Part shown: one piece after another, positions 39,940 to 47,265 of the stretch | Layout: the number at the start of each line of letters is the position of its first letter | Numbering within the stretch: the first letter of the stretch is position 1 | Assembly: GCA_945904015.1 (NCBI GenBank) | Contig: CAMDPK010000009.1 | Span: 17,848 to 81,847, forward strand | Length of the DNA stretch: 64,000 nucleotides | Reading direction: 5' to 3' | Source: Candidatus Kuenenia stuttgartensis | GTDB lineage: Bacteria; Planctomycetota; Planctomycetia; Planctomycetales; Planctomycetaceae | Notes under the pieces: model-generated | What the model saw: the letters and a program-made list of their open reading frames with translations, nothing else | Database searches by the model: none | What the model was told of the DNA's origin: nothing | Made by a program: the position numbers and the translations under genes

Positions 39940-40740
39940 GTGATTCGACTGCAAGATGTCGTCTCGTTCCTGCGCGAGTTCGCGCCGCCGGAACTCGCCG
40001 AAGACTGGGACAACGTCGGCTTGTTGATCGGCGATCCTGCCGAAGAGATTCGATCCGTGCTGACCTGCCTGACGCTGACACCGAACGTGGCCGACGAAGC
40101 GATCTCGCGCGGTGCTCAGTTGATCGTCACGCACCATCCGGTGCTGTTCCGCCCCGTCCAGCGACTGACGGCGGAGACCTCTGAGGGTCGAATGCTGCTG
40201 TCGTTGATCCGAGTCGGCATCTCGGTCTACAGCCCGCACACCAGCTACGACAGCGCCGCCGACGGCATCAACGCTCAATTGGCGCGGCTCTTCGAATTGC
40301 GAGACGTCCAACCGTTGCGACCGAACGCCGCGCTTGCGAGCGAAACTCAGCCCGTCGGCTCAGGACGTTGGGGAACTTTGCCGAGTGCGATGACACTTCG
40401 CGATCTGATCGAACGTATCAAGCCCGCGCTGCGAGTCTCGACCGTGCAATTCGTCGGCGATTTGAATCGACCAATCACCAAGCTCGGCATCGCCTGCGGC
40501 GCGGCAGCGGAGTTCCTGCGCGACGCCGCCCAGCACGGCTGCGAGGCACTGCTGACTGGAGAAGCCCGCTTCCATTCATGCCTCGAAGCCGAGACCGCGA
40601 ACATCGCGCTCATCCTCCCCGGCCACTTCGCGACCGAGCGTCCCGCGATGGAGCAACTCGCGCTCGTGCTGCGAGCGCGATTCGCCGAGCTGGTCGTTCA
40701 AGCCAGCCAGAGCGAGTACGATCCGGTGAAGTTCTTCTGA
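39940..40740 (+). CDS. Nif3-like dinuclear metal centre protein (GTP cyclohydrolase I type 2 homologue)
   Basis: 266 residues from GTG 39940, two bases after the DUF1501 stop, with GGAG 6 bases upstream; a TTG at 39928 is possible. Metal-site motifs are DWDNVGLLIGD, ITVTHHPVLF-like LIVTHHPVLFRP, SPHTSYDSAADGINAQL and LLTGEARFHSCLEAE near the C terminus. The family forms hexameric toroids with two metals per chain; its reaction is disputed. Probably translationally coupled to the DUF1501 gene. Confidence 0.9.
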   Translation: MIRLQDVVSFLREFAPPELAEDWDNVGLLIGDPAEEIRSVLTCLTLTPNVADEAISRGAQLIVTHHPVLFRPVQRLTAETSEGRMLLSLIRVGISVYSPHTSYDSAADGINAQLARLFELRDVQPLRPNAALASETQPVGSGRWGTLPSAMTLRDLIERIKPALRVSTVQFVGDLNRPITKLGIACGAAAEFLRDAAQHGCEALLTGEARFHSCLEAETANIALILPGHFATERPAMEQLALVLRARFAELVVQASQSEYDPVKFF

Positions 40741-40746
40741 TCTGAA

Positions 40747-40762
40747 ATTTGAGATCTCAAAT
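40747..40762. repeat. 16-base perfect palindrome before the DUF983 gene
   Basis: ATTTGAGATCTCAAAT at 40747-40762, 8 bases before the start at 40770. Related GAAATYT-type motifs are at 46279-46306. It could hold an operator or be part of a dispersed repeat; no regulator is known here. Confidence 0.5.
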
Positions 40763-40769
40763 CCCGGCC

Positions 40770-41183
40770 ATGTCCGAACGCACTCCCGCCACACTCTGGT
40801 CCCGCGCGATGCGCCTTCGCTGCCCGCGCTGCGGTGAAGGCCAGCTCTTCTCCGGTTGGTTCCGCATGCACGAGCGTTGCTCCGCGTGCAACCTGAAGTA
40901 CGAACGCGCCCCCGGCTATTTTCTCGGATCGACATACTTCAACTACGGTCAAACCACGGTGACGATGGCAGCCGCGTACCTGATTCTGCACTTCGGTTTC
41001 GACGTCCCGAAGAATTGGATCGTCCCACCGTTGGCCGTCTATTGCATGCTCTGGCCGCTGTTCTGGTTCCGCTACGCCCGAGCGCTGTGGCTGGCCTTCG
41101 ACTGCTTCTTTGATCCGACCGATTTCGAATCGGACGACGGAACCGGTGACGAGTACCACGATTCACTGCCACCGCAAGACTGA
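40770..41183 (+). CDS. DUF983 small membrane zinc-ribbon protein
   Basis: 137 residues from ATG 40770. N-terminal zinc ribbon CPRCGEGQLF...CSACNLKYE (about residues 18-45), then two membrane segments (about 62-81 and 88-108) and an acidic tail. DUF983 is a small family often close to cytochrome oxidase genes; here it converges with the respiratory cluster. Function not established; a role in oxidase assembly is inference from position. It is in line with the DUF1501 and Nif3 genes, 29 bases from the latter. Confidence 0.85.
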   Translation: MSERTPATLWSRAMRLRCPRCGEGQLFSGWFRMHERCSACNLKYERAPGYFLGSTYFNYGQTTVTMAAAYLILHFGFDVPKNWIVPPLAVYCMLWPLFWFRYARALWLAFDCFFDPTDFESDDGTGDEYHDSLPPQD

Positions 41184-41203
41184 GCTGAAGTGATTTGAAA
41201 ACC

Positions 41204-41268
41204 AGCACGACGCGCGAGCGAGTGGTCAGATCCTCGCAGGAAAAAACCACTCGCTCGCGCGTCGTGCT
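41204..41268. terminator. 23-base perfect inverted repeat between convergent DUF983 and respiratory cluster
   Basis: Arms 41204-41226 and 41246-41268, loop 19 bases, followed by AATTTTGAAACC. It is the natural end of both the DUF983 transcript and the 19-kb respiratory cluster, 19 bases past the small CPMC gene stop. Confidence 0.75.
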
Positions 41269-41287
41269 AATTTTGAAACCATTTTGT

Positions 41288-41608
41288 TCACGCGGTCGCC
41301 GGCTGCGCACCTTCGGGCAACAAATTCAGTGAGTTTGCGTCGGCGGTGAATCCGCCGTATTGCCCCAACGCTTCGAGGGCCGCGTTCTCCCGGCGGCTCA
41401 ACGAGTACACGCAGAACGCGACGCCGCCCGCCAGGCTGAAGATCATCCCCATCATGAAGAGGATCGAATACATATAGGCCCGCGGCAGCAGAGAGTCCTG
41501 TTCGTTGGCGATCTTGCACATCGGGCAAGCCTGAGCCGGCTGAGTTACCGGACCGAACATCCCGATCCCAAAAATCAATGCGGCCAGCAACAACACTTTG
41601 CGAGTCAT
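41288..41608 (-). CDS. Small secreted or membrane CPMC protein at the end of the respiratory cluster
   Basis: 106 residues from ATG 41608. An N-terminal signal-like hydrophobic stretch (LLLAALIFGIGMFG) ends at QPAQA, followed at once by CPMC (residues 28-31), a CxxC-type pair that could bind metal or haem or form a disulfide. A second hydrophobic segment spans about 48-70 (ILFMMGMIFSLAGGVAFCVY). The rest is polar. No family recognised. Last gene of the cluster, 37 bases after DUF420, so an oxidase assembly or copper role is possible by context. Confidence 0.7.
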   Translation of the reverse strand: MTRKVLLLAALIFGIGMFGPVTQPAQACPMCKIANEQDSLLPRAYMYSILFMMGMIFSLAGGVAFCVYSLSRRENAALEALGQYGGFTADANSLNLLPEGAQPATA

Positions 41609-41645
41609 TTTGAATTCCTCTCGTCCCCTCGGAGCGGCACGGAGT

Positions 41646-42137
41646 TTACGAACTCGGCCAGTGATAAGCCAAGAAGTAAATCACTACTCCCGTCACCGAC
41701 ACGTACACCCAAATCGGAAACGTCACTTTCGCGACCCGGCGATGCCCTGCCCAATTCGCCGCCTGTCCGAGCCGCTCGGCCTTGTCTGCCGAAAGCCCCT
41801 TCCAAATGGTCACCGGCGCGAGCACCGCCACGAAGAATGCCAAGAACACATGGCTGATCAGAATCGAATAATAGATCGGACGAATCAGTCCGACTCCCAC
41901 GAAGGCTTTTGAGCCGCTGCCCGTGTAGCTCTTGAGCACTCCGTGATACACGAGATAGCAGGCCAGAAACACCGCCGACACAGCGAAGGCCGCCAGCATC
42001 GTCCGCTTGTGAGCGTCCCGCTGCCCACGACGAATCAACCGCCAGCCGAGCAACAACAACACGGTCGCCAATCCATTCAGCGACGCATTCAGCGGCGGCA
42101 ACCACAGCACCCAGTCAGGAACGTCAGGCTTCGTCAT
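41646..42137 (-). CDS. DUF420 membrane protein (CtaM/YozB-like oxidase assembly factor)
   Basis: 163 residues with four membrane segments (about 12-32, 48-68, 85-108, 137-158), consistent with DUF420. Its Bacillus relative CtaM (YozB) is needed for cytochrome oxidase maturation. Contains LPPLNASLNGLATVLLLLGW, HKRTMLAAFAVSAVFLACYLVYH and HVFLAFFVAVLAP. Its ATG overlaps the SCO1 stop by 4 bases (ATGA), so translation is coupled. Confidence 0.9.
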   Translation of the reverse strand: MTKPDVPDWVLWLPPLNASLNGLATVLLLLGWRLIRRGQRDAHKRTMLAAFAVSAVFLACYLVYHGVLKSYTGSGSKAFVGVGLIRPIYYSILISHVFLAFFVAVLAPVTIWKGLSADKAERLGQAANWAGHRRVAKVTFPIWVYVSVTGVVIYFLAYHWPSS

Positions 42138-42937
42138 TCGGATTTCGACTTTCCTTCGTCAGCGGGTGTGTCGTCCGTCGTCGTTTTCTTCAGCCGCTTT
42201 TTCAACTCGCGGCGCAACTGTGAAAACTCCGCCTCGTCGGTCGAGAGCCACTTGCCTTGCACAACACCGTGCTCATCGACCAGCAGCACATTGTTCGTGT
42301 GGATGAACTCGAAACCGGGTGCCCGCAGTTCGCCCTCCGCCTCTTGCACCGGCATCAGAAAGCTGCCGTTGATCAGCCGATAGATTTTGTCCTTCTGGCC
42401 TGTCGGATCGGTGAGAAACAGCCAGCGATCCGAATCGGCTTCGTACCCGGCGGCGTACTTGGAAAGCTGCTCCGGCTGATCTCGTTCCGGATCGACGGTG
42501 ATCGTCACCAGCCGCAGGTCAGTGTCCGTGAAGAACTCCTTCTGCAACCGCTGCATCGCCGACGAGACTTTCGCGCACGGCCCCGCGCAGTTCGTGAAGA
42601 TGAAACTCACGACCCACGGATGCCCTTCGAGGTCTGACTTGTGAACGACTCGCCCGCTGCGTTCCGTGAGTTCAAAATCGGAGATGCCCGCGTCGCTCCA
42701 CTTCATCTCGATCTTCACGACTTTCGGCCGGCCGTTGTTGTCGTCCTCCTCCTCGATCGTGTCCGTTCCGCGAGCGAACGGCTTCGAGTCAGCGTTGCCG
42801 CGACCGCGCATTCCAAACGCGACCCAGGCTCCGATCAGCACGAAGCAAAACAATCCGTTGATCACGAAAAACCAGCGCAGCGCACTGGGCGGGCCGCTCG
42901 ACTTCGTCGAGTTGTCCGTCGAAGAACTATCGGACAT
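42134..42937 (-). CDS. sco: SCO1/SenC copper chaperone for cytochrome oxidase
   Basis: 267 residues with one N-terminal membrane segment (about 23-43) and a thioredoxin-like domain. Copper ligands are C117 and C121 (CAGPC, the CxxxC motif) and H213 (FIHTNN). The SCO family hands copper to the CuA site of subunit II. It sits among the cox genes and overlaps the ABC permease by 11 bases. An acidic linker (DTIEEEDDNNG) follows the anchor. Length is typical. Confidence 0.94.
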   Translation of the reverse strand: MSDSSSTDNSTKSSGPPSALRWFFVINGLFCFVLIGAWVAFGMRGRGNADSKPFARGTDTIEEEDDNNGRPKVVKIEMKWSDAGISDFELTERSGRVVHKSDLEGHPWVVSFIFTNCAGPCAKVSSAMQRLQKEFFTDTDLRLVTITVDPERDQPEQLSKYAAGYEADSDRWLFLTDPTGQKDKIYRLINGSFLMPVQEAEGELRAPGFEFIHTNNVLLVDEHGVVQGKWLSTDEAEFSQLRRELKKRLKKTTTDDTPADEGKSKSE

Positions 42938-43784
42938 TGATCACGCTCCTGCGGTGAGTCAGCCAGCAGGCCAGCATCACCGTCAAAACACAGAACCCAA
43001 ACGTCGCTGCGAAGCACGTCGATAGACTCGGCAACGAACTGCTCGCTGAAACCTCCGCCAATGTCGGAGACATCAACCGCCGCAGGCCGGCGACTCCGTA
43101 AGTCAGCGGATTCAACCGCATCACCCACGACAACCAGCCTGACTCCGGCACCGGAAAAAACGAACCAGACAGCAGCCACATCGGCATCAGAAACACGCTC
43201 ATCAACGCGTGAAACCCCTGCGTCGAATCGAGCGACCAGGCCATCGAGTACCCCAACGCCGTCAGTGCGAACGCCACCAATCCGAGGAAGCCGACCATCG
43301 CCAGCCAACCGACTGGCGACAGATGCCAACCCAGGCTCGGCCCCAATCCGACAAAATGCAACAGAGGTCCGATCACCAAAAACAATGCCGCCTGAATCAG
43401 TGCGAGCAACGTTCCACCCGACAGCTTCCCCAAGACCAATGCCAATCGCGACACCGGTGCGACGAGCACCCCCTGCAAAAACCCCTCGCGACGATCCTCG
43501 ATGATCGAGATCGTCGAGAAGATCGCCGTGAACAACACGATCATCACCGTCACGCCTGGGAAGAAATACTCCTGATAGCTCATTCCGCTGGGTGCCCATT
43601 CCGGAGCCTGAAACGATCCGCGCAGTCCCGCTCCGAACAACACCCAAAAAATCAATGGCTGCCCCAACGCTCCGACGACGCGCGATCGCTGCCGAAAGAA
43701 TCGCAGCAACTCACGCCACGTCAACGTCCAGATCGGCAGCCAGAAGGCGGTGCGGTTGGCAGGGGTTAACGATGTTTGAGTCAT
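42927..43784 (-). CDS. ABC-2 type transporter permease
   Basis: 285 residues with six hydrophobic segments and the ABC-2 motif RREGFLQGVLVAPVSRLALVLGKL. The last segments are LPSLSTCFAATFGFCVLTVMLACWL. It pairs with the ATPase just upstream. In cox clusters of other phyla an ABC-2 pair sits with SCO1; cargo could be a haem or copper compound, or unrelated. Overlaps sco by 11 bases and lies 57 bases after the ATPase, with a hairpin between. Confidence 0.88.
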   Translation of the reverse strand: MTQTSLTPANRTAFWLPIWTLTWRELLRFFRQRSRVVGALGQPLIFWVLFGAGLRGSFQAPEWAPSGMSYQEYFFPGVTVMIVLFTAIFSTISIIEDRREGFLQGVLVAPVSRLALVLGKLSGGTLLALIQAALFLVIGPLLHFVGLGPSLGWHLSPVGWLAMVGFLGLVAFALTALGYSMAWSLDSTQGFHALMSVFLMPMWLLSGSFFPVPESGWLSWVMRLNPLTYGVAGLRRLMSPTLAEVSASSSLPSLSTCFAATFGFCVLTVMLACWLTHRRSVINVR

Positions 43785-43796
43785 GCTCTTGGAACA

Positions 43797-43880
43797 ACGA
43801 AGAATGAAGAACGAGGAATGAAGAACCGAAAGCGATGCTTTTCATTCTCCGTTCCTCATTCCTCGTTCTTCATTCTTCGT
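43797..43880. repeat. 30-base near-perfect inverted repeat, GAAGAATGAAG family
   Basis: Arms 43797-43826 and 43851-43880, one mismatch, 24-base loop. The ATPase stop lies in the loop and its last residues (EEGTKNEERGMRNGE) are coded by the right arm. The hairpin lies in the transcript between ATPase and permease. Confidence 0.88.
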
Positions 43881-44804
43881 TCCCTCCTCTTCCCAAAACC
43901 GGTGTCCCGTCTTCGCGATGAAGACATCTTCCAGCGAGGGCTTGCCGAGCGACACCGATGTGATCTCTTCGGGAAACGCTTCGACAAGTTCTCGCAACAG
44001 TTCGTGTCCACGAGCACGCTCGATCCGTAGCGTCTGACCGAGCAACTTGGGTTCGATCCCAAACCGCTCTGCGATTCGCTGCGACAATTTCGCCGGCTCT
44101 TCCGCTGAGATCGTCAGACAATCGCCGCCGATCTCGGCTCGCAACTCAGCGGGAGTTCCCAATGCGACCAACTGACCACAATCCAACAGGCCCAGCCGGT
44201 CGCACTTCTCGGCCTCCTCCATCAAATGCGTCGTGACCACGATCGTCACGCCGCTCTCACTGCGAAGCTGCTGCAAGTAACGCCACAAATCATGCCGCGC
44301 GCCGGGATCGAGTCCCGTGCTCGGCTCATCGAGCAGCAGCAATTCCGGATCGTGCAGCATTCCCTTCGCGATTTCCGCTCGTCGTTGCAGGCCGCCGGAC
44401 AAGGAGTTCACCAAAGCGTGCATGCGATCGGTCAAACCCAGCCGAGCCAGCCGATCATCAATCCGCGCCGCCAGTTCTCGGCCACGCAACCCGTATAGAT
44501 GGCCTTGGTGGACGAGGTTTTCTCGCACCGTCAACCGCCGATCCAAGCTGGGTGCTTGAAACGTGACGCCAATCCGCTGCCGAATCTCGGCCGAGTTCGT
44601 CGCGACGTCTCGATCCAGCACGCTCACATGCCCCGACTGAACCGGCAGCAACGTCGAGAGCACTCGAAACAGAGTCGTCTTGCCGCCGCCATTCGGACCC
44701 AGCAGTCCAAAGATTTCCCCGCGCCGAATTTCGAACGTCACTCGATTGAGCGCCGGCCGATCGCCATAGGCATGAGACAAGTCATCAACACGGATGGCGA
44801 TCAT
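43842..44804 (-). CDS. ABC transporter ATPase (ABC-2 type)
   Basis: 320 residues from ATG 44804. Walker A is GPNGGGKTT (residues 36-44), signature LSGGLQRR, Walker B LLLLDEPSTGLD and switch THLMEEAEKCDRLGLLD. The C terminus beyond about 240 is the DrrA/NatA-like regulatory domain (HELLRELVEAFPEEITSVSLGKPSLEDVFI). Pairs with the downstream permease. The final 15 or so residues are repeat-derived. It starts 21 bases after coxD. Confidence 0.93.
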   Translation of the reverse strand: MIAIRVDDLSHAYGDRPALNRVTFEIRRGEIFGLLGPNGGGKTTLFRVLSTLLPVQSGHVSVLDRDVATNSAEIRQRIGVTFQAPSLDRRLTVRENLVHQGHLYGLRGRELAARIDDRLARLGLTDRMHALVNSLSGGLQRRAEIAKGMLHDPELLLLDEPSTGLDPGARHDLWRYLQQLRSESGVTIVVTTHLMEEAEKCDRLGLLDCGQLVALGTPAELRAEIGGDCLTISAEEPAKLSQRIAERFGIEPKLLGQTLRIERARGHELLRELVEAFPEEITSVSLGKPSLEDVFIAKTGHRFWEEEGTKNEERGMRNGE

Positions 44805-44825
44805 GATGCGGGGCAGCGACCGATC

Positions 44826-45200
44826 TTAGTGCTCGGCGGCGGCCGATCCGTGATGCGCCGCCGCGCGAGCTTCGTGTTCCGCATAGTCTGCGGATTGCGG
44901 CACATCCTGGGTGTAGTAGTGCTCGCCGATGTCGGGAGTCAGAGCCAGCGGCAAACCCAACGCGAGAATCGTCGTCGGTGCGAGCAGCACGTACTTCCAA
45001 CCCCGCTCGAACTTCAAGTGCATGAACCACGCCATCACGCACAGCGCCTTGCACGTCGCCACCGAAAGCACGGCGACCACTTTGACGCCCCAAGACAGAT
45101 CCACCACATCCGCCATGATCGAAATCAACGTGAAGACGCACAGTGCTCCGAAGATGACCGCGTACTTGGGATGTTCGTGCTGGGAATGCTCGTCGTGCAT
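44826..45200 (-). CDS. coxD: Cytochrome c oxidase subunit IV (prokaryotic type)
   Basis: 124 residues with three membrane segments (about 13-33, 37-60, 67-87): YAVIFGALCVFTLISIMADVV, VVAVLSVATCKALCVMAWFMHLKFE, WKYVLLAPTTILALGLPLAL. The K...VMAWFMHLKFE sequence fits the prokaryotic subunit IV family. The start is His-rich (HDEHSQHEHP) and so is the C terminus (HEARAAAHHGSAAAEH). Structural, not catalytic. Confidence 0.88.
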   Translation of the reverse strand: MHDEHSQHEHPKYAVIFGALCVFTLISIMADVVDLSWGVKVVAVLSVATCKALCVMAWFMHLKFERGWKYVLLAPTTILALGLPLALTPDIGEHYYTQDVPQSADYAEHEARAAAHHGSAAAEH

Positions 45201-45213
45201 TAGTGTTGTCCTC

Positions 45214-45299
45214 GTAGGTCAGGCTTCCCAGCCTGACACGTTTGTCTTTCGCGAATCACCGTCTGTCGCCGCAGAGTCAGGCTGGGAAGCCTAGCCTAC
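45214..45299. repeat. CGTAG-tipped hairpin, GTCAGGCTTCCCAGCC family
   Basis: Arms 45214-45239 and 45276-45299, imperfect by one inserted pair, spacer 36 bases. Lies between coxC and coxD within the cluster, so it may attenuate or stabilise the downstream mRNA. Confidence 0.85.
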
Positions 45300-45302
45300 G
45301 GG

Positions 45303-46271
45303 TCAAACGATATAGAGCAGCGGGAACAGGAAGATCCACACCAAATCGACGAAGTGCCAATACAGGCCACTGTTCTCCAAGAAGTCATGCCAGCCTTCCA
45401 GGTTGGCCTGCTTCAGCAAGATCCAAAACAGGATCATGCCGATGATCACATGCAGCGCGTGGAAGCCGGTCATCAGGAAGTAGCACGACGCGAAAATGTT
45501 GCCGTACAGAATCGGATGCGGCTCGTGGACCGACTTGAAGACGTAGCCCCATTGCTCGTTCGACTTCAGCCCGGCGAGCTGCGTTTCGACTTCATGCAGC
45601 GACAGATCCTCACGCAGGATGCCCTGCTTCATCAGATCAAACTGTTTGAACATCTCGCCGAAGCCCCGGAACTCCTCAGCCTCTTTGACTTCCGGCTTGC
45701 TGGCGGCTTCAGCCAGCAACGCCTTCAACTTTGTGGCGTCGTCTTTCGGCTCTGGCAGCTTCTCGGCGGCTTTGGAACTGACCGCTTTTGCGGCCAGGCG
45801 TTCCAGTCGATTCGCGACTGCCGTTTCCGATTCGCGGAGCACTTTCGCTTTCGCCTGCTGATCGTTTTCCGCGATGTGGCCCGGCAGAATGTCGTGGTCG
45901 ATCTTGCCGTAGTACTCGAACCCCTTGATGCCGAGAAACACAAAGGCCAACGCGAACGTCCACTGCAAAAACTTGCGAGCTTTTCCGAAATCGTGTGCGC
46001 CCATCGCCTCGTGCGCGACCACGACGAAGTAGCTCGAAAGAATCAGTACGAACGTGTTGATGCCGCCGGCCGCAACGCGGATGTGGGTCACATCGGGATC
46101 GGTCGGCCAGCCTTTCGATCCCATCCGCAGCACGATGTAGGTGCCGATGAACGCCGTGAAAAACATGATCTCGGTGCCGAGGAACAGCCACATGCACAGC
46201 TTGGAGTTGGGAATCGCCAACCCCATCTTGATGGGCGGAACCGCGTGACCCTGCGAAGGTGAGTGCGACAT
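45303..46271 (-). CDS. coxC: Cytochrome c oxidase subunit III with a large charged insert
   Basis: 322 residues from ATG 46271, longer than the usual about 200 for a short bacterial subunit III. Helices I-III are at about 26-48 (CMWLFLGTEIMFFTAFIGTYI), 70-88 and 103-120. Helices IV-V are at 257-280 (NIFASCYFLMTGFHALHVIIGMI) and 304-321 (WHFVDLVWIFLFPLLYIV). Residues of about 130-248 are a polar helix-rich insert (for example KAVSSKAAEKLPEPKDDATKL) absent from standard CoxC. No ribosome site is visible; the leader holds GAAATCT repeats. Part of the oxidase complex. Confidence 0.92.
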   Translation of the reverse strand: MSHSPSQGHAVPPIKMGLAIPNSKLCMWLFLGTEIMFFTAFIGTYIVLRMGSKGWPTDPDVTHIRVAAGGINTFVLILSSYFVVVAHEAMGAHDFGKARKFLQWTFALAFVFLGIKGFEYYGKIDHDILPGHIAENDQQAKAKVLRESETAVANRLERLAAKAVSSKAAEKLPEPKDDATKLKALLAEAASKPEVKEAEEFRGFGEMFKQFDLMKQGILREDLSLHEVETQLAGLKSNEQWGYVFKSVHEPHPILYGNIFASCYFLMTGFHALHVIIGMILFWILLKQANLEGWHDFLENSGLYWHFVDLVWIFLFPLLYIV

Positions 46272-46278
46272 TGTTTTT

Positions 46279-46306
46279 GAAATCTGAAATCTGAAATTTG
46301 AAATCC
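46279..46306. repeat. GAAATCT short tandem repeat in the coxC leader
   Basis: Four GAAATYT/GAAATCC units, 8 bases upstream of the coxC start codon, replacing any Shine-Dalgarno sequence. Confidence 0.6.
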
Positions 46307-46329
46307 AGGAATTGGACGGCCGACAATCG

Positions 46330-47265
46330 TCAGCTCAGCAATCTCCAATGATCCCAGGTCAGCGCCAGCAACAGTGCCGGCAGATACACCAATGAAAACC
46401 ACAACAACTGCCGAGCCGTTGTCACCGACTCGGCCAGTAGAAAGCGAACGGAAAAGGCGACGTATCCGAAGCCGAGTACAACCGCGATCAAGGCGAACAC
46501 ATCTCCCGCCAGCGCCGCGTCCTTGAGCAGCAAGCTGACCGGGATCAGCGCCAGGGCATAGCCGACGCACAGCCAACCGGTGATGCGCGGAGCCGGCCGC
46601 GTCTGCGGCAACATCCGCAATCCCGCCGCCGCGTATTGCTCGCGATAGAGCCAAGCGATCGCCAAGAAGTGCGGGAATTGCCAGACAAACAACGTCGCGA
46701 AGAGCGCGAACGCGCCGGCATCCAACTCGCCCCCAGCCGCCACCCAACCGAGCACCGGCGGCATCGCGCCAGGGATCGCTCCGATCGCAGTGCAAAACGA
46801 CGTGCGACGTTTCAGCGGCGTATAGACGACGACGTACAACAGCAACGTCGCCGAAGCCAACACCGCCGTCAGTGCATTCACGAAGAAAATCAACTCGATC
46901 GCACCGACCAGCCATAGTCCGAGCCCAAACGCCAAGACTTCATGCGGCGACATCCGGCCACTTGGCAACGGACGATTTGCCGTCCGAGCCATCAACAGAT
47001 CCGAGTCTCGTTCCAACCACTGATTGAGCGCGCTGCAACTGACCGCGATCAAGCCGATCCCCAGCAGCGAATGTCCCAACGTGATTGCCGACCATTCGCC
47101 GGTTGTCGCCAGTAGAAAGCCCAGAGCGACCGTGACCAAGCCCATCACTGCGATGCGCGGTTTGGTCAGAGCGAGGTAATCGCGCCAACGCGGGATGACA
47201 TGCGTCCGCGCCGACAGCGTCGCGCTGAGTTCCATCGTGCCTTGTGGGTCCAGGAGGACACTCAT
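46330..47265 (-). CDS. ctaB: Protohaem IX farnesyltransferase (haem O synthase), CtaB
   Basis: 311 residues from ATG 47265, with a GGGAGGGG ribosome site; it overlaps the ctaA stop (ATGA). UbiA-family membrane prenyltransferase with about eight helices. The polyprenyl-diphosphate motif is NQWLERDSDLLMARTANRPLPSG (N-x3-D-x3-D type), with the second motif region ALFATLFVWQFPHFLAIAWLYREQYAAAGLRM. Makes haem O, the CtaA substrate. Confidence 0.94.
   Translation of the reverse strand: MSVLLDPQGTMELSATLSARTHVIPRWRDYLALTKPRIAVMGLVTVALGFLLATTGEWSAITLGHSLLGIGLIAVSCSALNQWLERDSDLLMARTANRPLPSGRMSPHEVLAFGLGLWLVGAIELIFFVNALTAVLASATLLLYVVVYTPLKRRTSFCTAIGAIPGAMPPVLGWVAAGGELDAGAFALFATLFVWQFPHFLAIAWLYREQYAAAGLRMLPQTRPAPRITGWLCVGYALALIPVSLLLKDAALAGDVFALIAVVLGFGYVAFSVRFLLAESVTTARQLLWFSLVYLPALLLALTWDHWRLLS

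Noticed and set aside
42927..44804. Calling the ABC pair NosFY or a haem exporter
   Set aside because: Position suggests it, but the sequence shows only a generic ABC-2 pair.
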